Source: Bradyrhizobium guangdongense
GTDB lineage: Bacteria > Pseudomonadota > Alphaproteobacteria > Rhizobiales > Xanthobacteraceae
Assembly (NCBI RefSeq): GCF_004114975.1
Contig: NZ_CP030051.1
Span: forward strand, 6,971,501-7,035,500
Length of the DNA stretch: 64,000 nt
Direction of reading: 5' to 3'
In this document: one piece after another, positions 24,196 through 32,535 of the stretch
Position numbering within the stretch: the first letter of the stretch is position 1
Layout of the letters: each line of letters starts with the position of its first letter
Program-made: the position numbers and the translations under genes
Notes under the pieces: generated by a model
The model's database searches: none
Told to the model about the DNA's origin: nothing
Seen by the model: the letters and a program-made list of their open reading frames with translations, nothing else

Positions 24196-24471
24196 TCACC
24201 GTCCCAGATGCCGTATGAAGATCCGCACCACATAGCCTTTGAACCGCGGCGCCTCGTCGTAGAGGTCCGAGGCGATCCGCTCGATGGTCTCGCGCAGCGA
24301 CGTGAACTGCGCCTGCCGCGCGCTGCTCTCGGTGCCTTGCATGCCCGCGAGTTCATCCATCGCGGCATCGCTGATCTGGCACTGCACGACTTCATCCTCG
24401 CTCAGCATGGTGAAGCAAAAGGCCAGCCGTTCGAGATCATGGCCGATGATCCTGTCGCGCGTCAGTGGCAT
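24196..24471 (-). CDS. DUF1488 family small protein
   Basis: A 91-residue protein (MPLTRDRIIGHDLERLAFCF, then a segment with VVQCQISDAAMDELAG, ending FIRHLGR). The pattern matches DUF1488 as I remember it: small cytoplasmic proteins of unknown function in rhizobia and burkholderias. The longer reading to 24807 overlaps the AMP nucleosidase gene and is rejected. It lies 76 bases downstream of amn on the same strand, so the two may be co-transcribed. No motif indicates a function. Confidence 0.82.
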   Translation of the reverse strand: MPLTRDRIIGHDLERLAFCFTMLSEDEVVQCQISDAAMDELAGMQGTESSARQAQFTSLRETIERIASDLYDEAPRFKGYVVRIFIRHLGR

Positions 24472-24547
24472 AAGTCGTCCCGGTCGAGCCCCGGCCGGAC
24501 AATGCTGAAAATCGCAGCGCTTGTCAGCACCAAAGAGCGGCTTCCCG

Positions 24548-26017
24548 CTACTGGAACGCCACTTCGGCAAAGCTGCGAAGCTTGCGCGAATGCAGCCGCT
24601 CCGATTCCTGCTGCTTGAGCCGCTCCAGCGCCTTGAGGCCGATCTCGAGATGCTGACCGACGCGGCGACGGTAGAACTCGCTGGCCATGCCGGCGAGCTT
24701 GATCTCGCCATGCAACGGCTTGTCGGAGACGCAGAGCAGCGTGCCGTAGGGCACGCGGAAGCGGTAGCCATTGGCGGCGATCGTGGCCGATTCCATGTCG
24801 AGCGCAACCGCGCGCGACTGGGACATACGGCGGATCACCTCGGGGCCGGAGATCTCCCAATTGCGGTTGTCGACGCTGGCGACGGTGCCCGTGCGCATCA
24901 GGCGCTTGAGCTCGAAACCTTCCAGGCCCGTGACGTCCTCGACCGCCTGTTCCAGCGCGACCTGCATCTCGGCCAGCGCCGGGATCGGCACCCACAGCGG
25001 CAGCTCGCGATCGAGCACATGGTCCTCGCGCACATAGCCATGCGCGAGCACATAATCGCCGAGCCGCTGCGTGTTGCGCAGGCCGGCGCAATGCCCCAGC
25101 ATCAGCCAGGCATGCGGCCGCAGCACCGCAACGTGATCGGTGACGTTGCGCGCGTTGGACGGACCGGTGCCGATATTGATCAGGGTGATGCCGCGATAGC
25201 CGGGCGCGACGAGATGAAAGGCCGGCATCTGCGGGCTACGCAAGGGCGCATCGCCGCTCGTCGCTCCGCCGCTACGCGTGATCACATTGCCGGGCGCGAC
25301 GAAGGCCTCGAGGCCGGCTTCGCCGGCCTGAAGCCGCTGCTGGCAGAGCTGCGCGAAGGCGTCGACGTAGAACTGGTAGTTGGTGAAGATCACGAAATTC
25401 TGGAAATGCTCGGGATCGGTGCCGGTGTAGTGATAGAGCCGGCGCAGCGAGTAGTCGATGCGCGCGGCGCGGAACAGCGACAGCGGCTCGGGTGCATCAG
25501 GCCGAAGCTCGAAGGTGCCGTCCGCGATGGCATCGTCCATGGTGGCGAGATCCGGCACGTCGAACGCATCGCGCAGCGATCGTGCGACGGACGAATTCTC
25601 GCTGGTGGTGATGGCCGCTTCGATGTTGATGTCGCGGCGATAGGCGAAGTGAATCGGGATCGGCTCATTGGACACGCCGATTTCGACGGGAACGCCGTGG
25701 TTCTGGATCAGCAGGCCGATCTGCTCGGTCAAATAGCTGCGAAACAAATCCGGCCGCGTCACGCTGGTCTCGTGCACGCCGGGGCCTGCGACGAAACCGT
25801 AGGACAGACGCGAATCCAGCCGCGCATGCGTGGCGGTGGTGAGGCGCACGAAAGGATAATAGGCCCGCACCCGCGCCGTGATCGCCTCGCCTGAGACATA
25901 GGCCTCGAACCGGTCGCGCAGGAACTTGGTGTTGCGCTCGTAGATTTCTTCGAGGCGGGCAACGGCCGCGGAGGCATCGGAGAAGGATTCGGTGGCGATA
26001 GAGGGTGGAGATTGCAT
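24548..26017 (-). CDS. amn: AMP nucleosidase
   Basis: A 489-residue AMP nucleosidase, which splits AMP into adenine and ribose 5-phosphate and helps set the adenylate pool. The N-terminal regulatory domain (residues 1-190) precedes a phosphorylase-fold catalytic domain with GITLINIGTGPSNARNVTDH, MLGHCAGLRNTQRLGDYVLA (the substrate-binding core), and AVALDMESATIAANGYRFRV, where the MES glutamate binds ribose in this superfamily. The length is the usual one. No signal peptide; cytoplasmic. It is followed by the DUF1488 gene. Confidence is high because several long family motifs are intact. Confidence 0.95.
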   Translation of the reverse strand: MQSPPSIATESFSDASAAVARLEEIYERNTKFLRDRFEAYVSGEAITARVRAYYPFVRLTTATHARLDSRLSYGFVAGPGVHETSVTRPDLFRSYLTEQIGLLIQNHGVPVEIGVSNEPIPIHFAYRRDINIEAAITTSENSSVARSLRDAFDVPDLATMDDAIADGTFELRPDAPEPLSLFRAARIDYSLRRLYHYTGTDPEHFQNFVIFTNYQFYVDAFAQLCQQRLQAGEAGLEAFVAPGNVITRSGGATSGDAPLRSPQMPAFHLVAPGYRGITLINIGTGPSNARNVTDHVAVLRPHAWLMLGHCAGLRNTQRLGDYVLAHGYVREDHVLDRELPLWVPIPALAEMQVALEQAVEDVTGLEGFELKRLMRTGTVASVDNRNWEISGPEVIRRMSQSRAVALDMESATIAANGYRFRVPYGTLLCVSDKPLHGEIKLAGMASEFYRRRVGQHLEIGLKALERLKQQESERLHSRKLRSFAEVAFQ

Positions 26018-26075
26018 CGTTCGAGCGCCGGGTTGTTGGGGCTTCGAGTCGAACTATAGCAAAGAAAGAGGTCTC

Positions 26076-26110
26076 GTAGGGTTGGTTAGGCTTCGCCTAA
26101 CCCACCCTAC
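26076..26110. repeat. short palindromic repeat, GTAGGGT-GGTTAGGC type
   Basis: GTAGGGTTGGTTAGGC and GCCTAACCCACCCTAC make a 16-bp stem with one mismatch and a TTC loop. A longer relative is at 39498-39611. It lies between amn and the end of the type I secretion operon. Confidence 0.85.
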
Positions 26111-26130
26111 GCAACCGAGATTGTCGCGTG

Positions 26131-27465
26131 TCACTTCTCGCGAAAGGCTCGCATGAACTGGTCGTGCAGCGGCTTCAAGAGATACGACAGCATGGTGCGG
26201 TCGCCGGTCTGGACGAAGGCCTCCACCGGCATGCCGGGGATCAGCTTGGAATCGCCGAGCCGGGCGACCTCCTCGGCGGACATCGACACGCGGATCGTAT
26301 AGTAGCTCTGGCCGGTGCGCTGGTCGGTGGTGACGTCAGGAGAGACGCGGCTGACGACGCCGTTGAGTTCGGGCGTGGTGCGCTGGTTGAAGGCGGAGAG
26401 ACGCAGCAGCGTCTTCTGGCCGATCTGCAGCTTGTCGATATCGACCGGGTTGACCTTGGCCTCGACCTGGAGATTGTCGCTCTGCGGCACGATCAACATC
26501 AGCGTATCGCCGGCGGTGACGACGCCGCCGACGGTGTGCACCGTCGATTGCAGCACCATGCCGTCCTGCGGAGCGCGAATGTCGACGCGGCGGAGCTGGT
26601 CCTCGGCGGCGACCTTGCGCTCGATCAGCTCGCCGATCTTGTCGTTGGTCTCGCGCAGATCCTTGGAGACCTCGCTGACCATGTCCTTGTCGACCTGGAT
26701 GATCTGGAGCTCGGTCTCGGTGATCTTGCCCTTGGCCTGCGCCCGCGAGGCGATGTATTGCGCCCGCTCGCCGTTGAGGCGGGCGCTGTCGCGCTCCAGC
26801 GTGGTCAGGCGCGAAATCTGCACCAGATGCTTGTCGTAGAGATCGCGCACGCCGGTGAGCTCCTGCTGCACCAGGCTGATCTCCTTGTCCTTGGCTGTCT
26901 CCTGCGCCTGGAGACCCTCGATCTCCTCGTTGAGCTGCTGGATGCGTTCGCGGAGCTGCGCCTTCTGGCCGGCGCGGCCGTTGACGCGAACGTCGAACAG
27001 CTTGCTTTCGCTGTCGATCAGCGTCTTGACGTCGGGATCGCTGATGCGATCGCGCAGCGATTGCGGAAACTCGATCTTGTCGAGTCCGCGCTGCTCGGCC
27101 TGGAGCCGCGCCGCACGCGCCTGGGCGGCGTCGAGATTCTTGACCACGATGGCGAGGTTCGCCTTGGTGACGGTGTCGTCGAGCCGCACCACGATGTCGC
27201 CGGCCTTGACCACGTCGCCGTCGCGGGCGCGCACCTCGCCGACCACGCCGCCGGTCGGATGCTGCACCTTCTTGACGTTGGATTCGACCACGATCTGACC
27301 CGGCGCGATCAGCGCGCCTGAGATCAGCACGGTCGAAGCCCAGCCGCCGAGGCCGACGGCCAGCAGCAGCACAATCGAAATCCCGAGGATCAGGTGAAAC
27401 CGGATCGACTCCCGGACAGTCTTGGGCGCGGCGGGCTTTGTGCCGCCAACCGTCACCGTGCTCAT
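26131..27465 (-). CDS. Type I secretion membrane-fusion protein (HlyD/PrtE family)
   Basis: A 444-residue periplasmic adaptor. A single N-terminal transmembrane helix (about residues 24-48, HLILGISIVLLLAVGLGGWA) is followed by a biotinyl-lipoyl half (GQIVVESNVKKVQHPTGGVV), a long coiled coil (about 140-290, rich in Q, E, R, K and L), the second lipoyl half (VDIRAPQDGMVLQSTVHTVG) and a beta-barrel domain. This is the PrtE/AprE type that pairs with a PrtD ABC transporter. The ATG overlaps the stop codon of the ABC gene by four bases (ATGA), so the two are translationally coupled. No TolC-like outer-membrane gene is in the window. Confidence 0.94.
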   Translation of the reverse strand: MSTVTVGGTKPAAPKTVRESIRFHLILGISIVLLLAVGLGGWASTVLISGALIAPGQIVVESNVKKVQHPTGGVVGEVRARDGDVVKAGDIVVRLDDTVTKANLAIVVKNLDAAQARAARLQAEQRGLDKIEFPQSLRDRISDPDVKTLIDSESKLFDVRVNGRAGQKAQLRERIQQLNEEIEGLQAQETAKDKEISLVQQELTGVRDLYDKHLVQISRLTTLERDSARLNGERAQYIASRAQAKGKITETELQIIQVDKDMVSEVSKDLRETNDKIGELIERKVAAEDQLRRVDIRAPQDGMVLQSTVHTVGGVVTAGDTLMLIVPQSDNLQVEAKVNPVDIDKLQIGQKTLLRLSAFNQRTTPELNGVVSRVSPDVTTDQRTGQSYYTIRVSMSAEEVARLGDSKLIPGMPVEAFVQTGDRTMLSYLLKPLHDQFMRAFREK

Positions 27466-29210
27466 GCTTTGGCCACTCCGCCTTCGCTGACGACCTTGAT
27501 CGGCGCCGGCGGCGCGACGCGGGGCTGGAGCACCTGGGCGAGCACCTGCTCCTTCGGTCCGAACGCCTGCATGCGGCCATCACGGAGCACCAGGATCTGA
27601 TCGACTGCCTCGACCCCGATCGGGCGATGCGCCACGACGATGACGATCGCACCGCGTTCGCGCGCGCTGCGGATCGCGCGGGTCAACGCCTCGTCGCCTT
27701 CGGTGTCGAGATTGGAATTGGGCTCGTCCAGCACGATCAGGAACGGATTGCCGTAGAGCGCGCGCGCCAGCGCCACGCGCTGGGCTTGGCCTGCGGACAA
27801 CGAAGAGCCCTGCTCGCCGACCTGCGTATTGTAGCCCTCGCGCATCTTGATGATCATCTCGTGCACGCCGGCTTCCTTGGCCGCGGCGATGATGGCGTCG
27901 GAGGTCGCCTCGGGATCGAAGCGGCTGATGTTCTGCGCGATGCTGCCGCCGAACAGCTCGACGTCCTGCGGCAGATAACCGATATGGCTGCCGAGCACGT
28001 CGCTCGACCATTGGTCGAGCGCCGCACCGTCGAGCCGGACCTTGCCGCGCACCGGATGCCAGACGCCGACCAGCGCGCGGATCAGCGAGGATTTGCCGGA
28101 GCCGCTCGGCCCGATCACGCCGAGCCCGTTGCCGGCCTCGAGCGCAAACGTCACGTCCTGGACGATCAGTCGCTGGTCGCCCGGCGCCACCATGGCGACG
28201 CCTTCGACCGAGAGCCGCTTGGTGGGCGCCTGCAACTGGGTCCGCAACGCCTGCGCCGGCATCTGTTCCAACAGACGGCTGAGACGGTGCCAGCTCTGGC
28301 GGGCCGCGACGAAGGATTTCCAGTGCGCGATCGCAAGATCGACCGGCGCCAGCGCGCGGGCCGAGAGGATCGAGCCCGCGATGATGATGCCGGCGGTCGC
28401 CTCCTGGTGGATGACGAGATAGGCACCGACCGCGAGCACCGCCGATTGCAGCATCATGCGCAGCACTTTTGCGATCGCACCGAGGCCGCCGGCGACGTCG
28501 CTCGCACGCTGATTGCCGGAGAGATATTTTTCGTTGGCCTCGCTCCAGCGCTGGTTGAGCCGGCCGGCCATGCCCATCGCCACCAGCACCTCGGCATTGC
28601 GGCGGCTGGACTGGGCGAGGTCGTTGCGCCGGGCGGCAAGGCCCATCGCCTCCTTCGCAGGCTGGCGGGACAGGAACTCGGTGACCAGCGTCAGCCCGAC
28701 CAGGATGACGGCGCCGACCAGGGCGGTCACGCCGATCATGACGTGGAAAGCGAAACAGATGGCGAGATAGAGCGGCAGCCAGGGCAGGTCGAAGAACGCG
28801 CTCGGGCCCATGCCGCCGAGGAAGGAGCGGACATTATCGAGGTCGCGCAGCGGCTGAAGCCCCTCGTTGCGGCTGCCGACCAGCAGCGGCAGGCGCACGA
28901 TGGTGTCGAACACCCGCTTGTTCAGCGCCTCGTCGAGCGCGGTGCCGACCCGTCCCAGGATGCGGCTGCGGATCATATCGAGCACGCCTTGCGCCGCGTA
29001 AAGACCGCCGGCGAGGACAATCAGCCCGACCAGCGTCGGAATGCTGCGGCTCGGCAGCACCCGGTCGTAGACCTCCAGCATGAAGATCGACCCGGTCAGA
29101 TAGAGCAGGTTGATCATGCAGCTCATGAAGCCGACGCCGACGAACGCCGTGCGGCAGGCACGCAGCGCGTCACCGAGCTCTGAACGGCGAAGGCCGGGAA
29201 CGGCTGCCAT
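27462..29210 (-). CDS. Type I secretion ABC transporter (PrtD family)
   Basis: A 582-residue half transporter. Residues about 20-300 form the membrane domain; the nucleotide-binding domain follows with Walker A GPSGSGKSS (367-375), signature LSAGQAQRVALARAL (471-485) and Walker B LIVLDEPNSNLD (491-502). The signature has LSAGQ in place of LSGGQ. There is no N-terminal C39 peptidase domain, so the substrate keeps a C-terminal signal, as for proteases, lipases and RTX-type proteins. It is the first gene of a two-gene operon. The giant adhesin at 41989-50988 has a matching C-terminal signal and is a candidate substrate. Confidence 0.94.
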   Translation of the reverse strand: MAAVPGLRRSELGDALRACRTAFVGVGFMSCMINLLYLTGSIFMLEVYDRVLPSRSIPTLVGLIVLAGGLYAAQGVLDMIRSRILGRVGTALDEALNKRVFDTIVRLPLLVGSRNEGLQPLRDLDNVRSFLGGMGPSAFFDLPWLPLYLAICFAFHVMIGVTALVGAVILVGLTLVTEFLSRQPAKEAMGLAARRNDLAQSSRRNAEVLVAMGMAGRLNQRWSEANEKYLSGNQRASDVAGGLGAIAKVLRMMLQSAVLAVGAYLVIHQEATAGIIIAGSILSARALAPVDLAIAHWKSFVAARQSWHRLSRLLEQMPAQALRTQLQAPTKRLSVEGVAMVAPGDQRLIVQDVTFALEAGNGLGVIGPSGSGKSSLIRALVGVWHPVRGKVRLDGAALDQWSSDVLGSHIGYLPQDVELFGGSIAQNISRFDPEATSDAIIAAAKEAGVHEMIIKMREGYNTQVGEQGSSLSAGQAQRVALARALYGNPFLIVLDEPNSNLDTEGDEALTRAIRSARERGAIVIVVAHRPIGVEAVDQILVLRDGRMQAFGPKEQVLAQVLQPRVAPPAPIKVVSEGGVAKA

Positions 29211-29279
29211 CAGTCTGATCTCTCTTTCGGGTGAGGGGCAAAGCCCCTGATTTCCTGGGTAAATCGAGGCTTACCTCGC

Positions 29280-29330
29280 CCGGATTAATATCGCGTTCTT
29301 CCCGCGGGCAACGCAATCGAATTAATCCGG
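29280..29330. promoter_or_regulatory. inverted repeat upstream of the type I secretion operon
   Basis: CCGGATTAAT at 29280-29289 and ATTAATCCGG at 29321-29330 are perfect inverted copies, with GCGTT/AACGC arms inside. It lies 70-120 bases upstream of the ABC gene start. It could be an operator or a leader hairpin. The rest of the 29211-29463 gap shows nothing else. Confidence 0.5.
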
Positions 29331-29463
29331 CCTCGGCCACATCTACCCCGGATAGCCCGATGCGCAAGTCCGGTATTTCACAGGCTTTGCGGCTTTTTCC
29401 GGCAAAGACGGCGCCTCTCCCCAGGCCAGGGAGAGGCGGAAGGTTGATTGAGCCGCTAACCCG

Positions 29464-29734
29464 CTAAAGCCGGCCGCCGCCGCGCACCAGCCGGACCACC
29501 AGCAGCAGGATGACGGCGCCGATCGCGGAATAGATGATCTCCGAGACCAACCCGAGGCCGAGATGGATGCCGAGCCTGGGGAACAGGAAGCTCGCGACGA
29601 ACGCGCCGGCGATGCCGATCACGATGTCGCCGACGATGCCGAACCCGCTCCCCCCGCACGACCTTGCCGGCGAGCCAGCCGGCGACCAGGCCGACGAACA
29701 GGATGATGATGAGGCTTTGGCCAGAAATGTACAT
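29464..29734 (-). pseudogene. GlsB/YeaQ/YmgE-type membrane protein gene, +1 frameshift
   Basis: The first frame reads MYISGQSLIIILFVGLVAGW then LAGKVVRG; after a run of six G (29650-29655 on the plus strand as C) the correct continuation SGFGIVGDIVIGIAGAFVAS is in the next frame and runs to a stop at 29464. Joined, the two parts give an 89-residue protein with three hydrophobic helices, the normal size of the GlsB/YeaQ/YmgE (transglycosylase-associated) stress family. One G too many breaks the frame. It may be a real mutation, a phase-variable tract or a sequencing error. No other damage is visible, which favours a recent change or an error. The start is supported by GAGAGGGAC about ten bases upstream. 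Confidence 0.85.
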
Positions 29735-29954
29735 AAGCTGAAGTCCCTCTCCGTGAACGAGGCCATGGAACCGGAACCGGGATGAATGGGGTCTGAATGC
29801 TGGTCTCCGAAGGGAACCACTCAAACATGAATCGCGAAAACAACCCCATGCACAGTAGACATCGCGCAAGCGGAGCGGACGCGGTGGATCGCGACAAGGG
29901 CATGTTGGCGCAGGGAATTTCGGCGTTCGGAGGCGCGCGGCCGGAGCGCGCCGA

Positions 29955-30929
29955 TTACGTCGCAACCACCGGCCCGGCCAGCACGCATCGCGCCGCCCGC
30001 CCGGGCCCGATCTCGGTGCTTTCGGGCAGCTGCTCCAGGCAGCGCGGTTCGACGAGCTTGCAGCGGGGGGCGAAGGAGCAGCAGTTCGGCTTTTCGGCCA
30101 GCGACGGCGGGGTGCCGGGGATGGTCTCCAAGCGCTGGCCGCGCCTCGCGCCATGAATGGTCGAGGCAAGCAGGCCCTTGGCATAGGGGTGGACCGGCGA
30201 GCGGACGATCTCGCGAAGGCTCCCCTGCTCCACGACCTGGCCGGCATACATCACCGCGATGCGGTCGCAGATCTCGATGGCGACGCCGATGTCGTGGGTC
30301 ACGAAGATGACGGACATGCCGAACTCGCGCTGCAACTCGCGAAGCAGGAGCAGGATCTGGATCTGCACGGTGGCATCGAGGGCGGTGGTCGGCTCGTCCG
30401 CCAGCAGGATTTTGGGCCGGCAAGCCAGCGCGAGCGCAATCATCGCGCGCTGGCGCATGCCGCCGGACATCTCGTGCGGATAGGCGTCCAGCCGGCGTCT
30501 TGCGGAGGGGATGCGCACGACATCGAGCATCTCAAGCGCCCGCGCCCTGCCCTCGGCATAGCTCCTGCCTTCGTGGCGCACGACGCTTTCGGCGATCTGC
30601 GCACCGATGGTGTAGACGGGATCGAGCGCCAGCGCGGGTTCCTGGAAGATCATCGACACCGTCTGGCCGCGGAACGACGACAATTCCTCATCGTTCATCG
30701 CGAGCACGTCTCGGCCCATCACCTTGACCGTGCCCGTGATCTGCGTGCGCTTCTTCGGCAACAGCCGCATCAATGCGCGCAGCGTCACGCTCTTGCCCGA
30801 ACCGGACTCGCCGAGCAGGCCCAGCACCTCACTATCGCCGAGCGAGACACCGAGATCGTTCACGGCATGGACCGTGCGCTCGCCGGTGAAGCGGATGTTG
30901 AGGTCTGAGATCTCGACGAGCTTGGTCAT
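29955..30929 (-). CDS. Peptide-type ABC transporter ATP-binding protein (DppD-like)
   Basis: A 324-residue ATPase of the dipeptide/oligopeptide/nickel import family. Walker A is GESGSGKS (about residues 40-47), the signature is MSGGMRQRAMIALALA and Walker B is KILLADEPTTALD. The C-terminal oligopeptide-transporter extension with HPYAKGLLAST and a four-cysteine-type segment (CCSFAPRCKLVEPRC) is present. It is the last gene of the dpp-amidase operon and its start overlaps the amidase stop by four bases. It should pair with the DppF-like ATPase at 32532. Confidence 0.93.
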   Translation of the reverse strand: MTKLVEISDLNIRFTGERTVHAVNDLGVSLGDSEVLGLLGESGSGKSVTLRALMRLLPKKRTQITGTVKVMGRDVLAMNDEELSSFRGQTVSMIFQEPALALDPVYTIGAQIAESVVRHEGRSYAEGRARALEMLDVVRIPSARRRLDAYPHEMSGGMRQRAMIALALACRPKILLADEPTTALDATVQIQILLLLRELQREFGMSVIFVTHDIGVAIEICDRIAVMYAGQVVEQGSLREIVRSPVHPYAKGLLASTIHGARRGQRLETIPGTPPSLAEKPNCCSFAPRCKLVEPRCLEQLPESTEIGPGRAARCVLAGPVVAT

Positions 30930-32341
30930 GACGGCAGCTTGGGTACCCGGTCGTGATAGTCGGTGACGCGCTGGAACGCGGCGCCGATGGTGAGCAGCGT
31001 CGCTTCATCGAAGGACCGGCCGATCAGCTGCATGCCGACAGGCAGGCCGCTCCTGGTGAAGCCCGAGGGCACCGTGAGCGACGGCAGGCCCAGGAAGTTC
31101 ACGGGACGCGTGAACAGCGTCAGCCGCTGCAGCAAAGCCGGCGCGTTGGGTCCGCCGCCGACATCGCTCTCCTCGATCGTCGGCGCCGGGATCGGCGAGG
31201 CCGGAGCGACGATCGCATCAACGCCTGCAGCTGCCGCATTGTGCGCGGCGAGTGCCGGGCCGCGCCAGCGCATCGCCTCGAGATAAGTAATGGCGGGAAT
31301 GGCGAGCCCGTTCTGCAGCCGCATCAAGGTCTGCGCGCCATAATCCTGCGGCCGCTCGATCATCCAGCGCTTGTGGAAGGCGGCCGCTTCGGCGGCCAGC
31401 ACGAGCTGGCTCGCCGACGACAATTGCCGCTGGTCGGGCAGCTCGACCTTGACGATATCGGCGCCCTCGCGCTTGAGCACGGCGATGGTTTCGTCCAGCA
31501 CGCGCGCGACCTCGCTGTCGAGATCGTCGACATAGAAGGACGCGGGCACTCCTATCTTCAAACCTTTCAGCGAACTCTTGGTCGCCGCGACGTAGTCCGA
31601 CAGCGGCTCATGGCTTGCGGTCGAGTCTTCAGGATCGGGGCCGGCGATCAGCGCCAGCAGCAGCGCGCAATCCTCCGCGGTGCGCGCGAGCGGGCCGACG
31701 GTGTCGAGCGATTGCGACAGCGGCATCGCGCCGGCGCGGCTGACACGACCAACGGTGGTCTTCAGCCCCGTGACGCCGCAGAAATGCGCGGGCATGCGGA
31801 TCGAGCCGCCGGTGTCCGAGCCCAGCGCCGCATAGGTCAGGCGCGCGGCGACCGACGAGCCGGAGCCAGAGGACGAACCGCCCGTGATATGCGCGAGGTT
31901 CCAGGGATTGCGCACCGGGCCGTAATGGGCGTTGTGCCCGGTCGGGCCATAGGCGAATTCGGCCAAATGCAGCGTGCCGAGCCTGATCTGACCGGCGTCC
32001 TTCAGACGTTGCAAAGCCGTGGACGTCACCGTCGGCACGAAATCGCGGCGGATCAGCGAGCCACAGGTCGCGACGTGGCCGGCATCGTAATACATGTCCT
32101 TGTGGGCGAGCGGCACGCCGTGCAATGGGCCGCGCGCCTCGCCTTTGGCAAACTCCGCGTCGGCGACACCGGCCGCTTTGAGCGCGGCCTCCGATTCAAT
32201 CGACATGAAGGCGTTGAGATGCGGCTGCCACTGCGCAATGCGGTGCAGCAGCGCGCGCGTCACCTCATGCGAAGACAGCTGCTTCATCGCGATCGCACGC
32301 GCGACCTCGGTGAGCGTCATCAAGGCGGGTTCGAGGCTCAC
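30926..32341 (-). CDS. Amidase, AtzE/GatA-like, encoded inside the dpp operon
   Basis: A 471-residue amidase-signature enzyme. The catalytic lysine is in PLAHKDMYYD, the cis-serine in GGSSSGSGSS and the nucleophilic serine in LGSDTGGSIRMPA, so it should be active. Its start overlaps the stop of a 65-residue AtzG/GatC-like gene, and its stop overlaps the next ATPase gene; both are four-base ATGA overlaps. The amidase plus small subunit resembles the AtzE-AtzG pair (1-carboxybiuret hydrolase) and the GatA-GatC pair. Placement within an importer operon suggests that it hydrolyses the imported compound in the cytoplasm. Confidence 0.92.
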   Translation of the reverse strand: MSLEPALMTLTEVARAIAMKQLSSHEVTRALLHRIAQWQPHLNAFMSIESEAALKAAGVADAEFAKGEARGPLHGVPLAHKDMYYDAGHVATCGSLIRRDFVPTVTSTALQRLKDAGQIRLGTLHLAEFAYGPTGHNAHYGPVRNPWNLAHITGGSSSGSGSSVAARLTYAALGSDTGGSIRMPAHFCGVTGLKTTVGRVSRAGAMPLSQSLDTVGPLARTAEDCALLLALIAGPDPEDSTASHEPLSDYVAATKSSLKGLKIGVPASFYVDDLDSEVARVLDETIAVLKREGADIVKVELPDQRQLSSASQLVLAAEAAAFHKRWMIERPQDYGAQTLMRLQNGLAIPAITYLEAMRWRGPALAAHNAAAAGVDAIVAPASPIPAPTIEESDVGGGPNAPALLQRLTLFTRPVNFLGLPSLTVPSGFTRSGLPVGMQLIGRSFDEATLLTIGAAFQRVTDYHDRVPKLPS

Positions 32342-32535
32342 TTCGACACCTTCTGGGTCTGCGCGAGAGGATAGTGCGCGGGCTCGAGGTCGAACGGCAG
32401 CGTGCCGGCGATGGCCGCAAAACCTTCGAAGGCCGGCCCGATGGAATTTGAGATGCGGGTCGCGATCTCGTCATCCACGGAGATGCCGGCAAGTTGCGCG
32501 ATAGGCTTGATCTCTTTCGGTGTCGGTCTGGTCAT
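32338..32535 (-). CDS. AtzG/GatC-like small subunit of the amidase
   Basis: A 65-residue protein ([20 protein letters not shown], ending FDLEPAHYPLAQTQKVSK). The two predicted helices followed by an extended proline-containing tail recall AtzG (DUF4089) and GatC, which wrap around their amidase partners and stabilise them. The ATG at 32535 has GAGGGAGA upstream. It overlaps its neighbours on both sides by four bases, which is strong evidence that it is a real, translationally coupled gene. Identity is inferred from size, pattern and neighbour; sequence similarity alone is modest. Confidence 0.82.
   Translation of the reverse strand: MTRPTPKEIKPIAQLAGISVDDEIATRISNSIGPAFEGFAAIAGTLPFDLEPAHYPLAQTQKVSK

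Noticed and set aside
29797..30156. plus-strand frame opposite the dppD-like gene end
   Set aside because: It mostly overlaps the ATPase coding sequence and has low-complexity, shadow-like composition.
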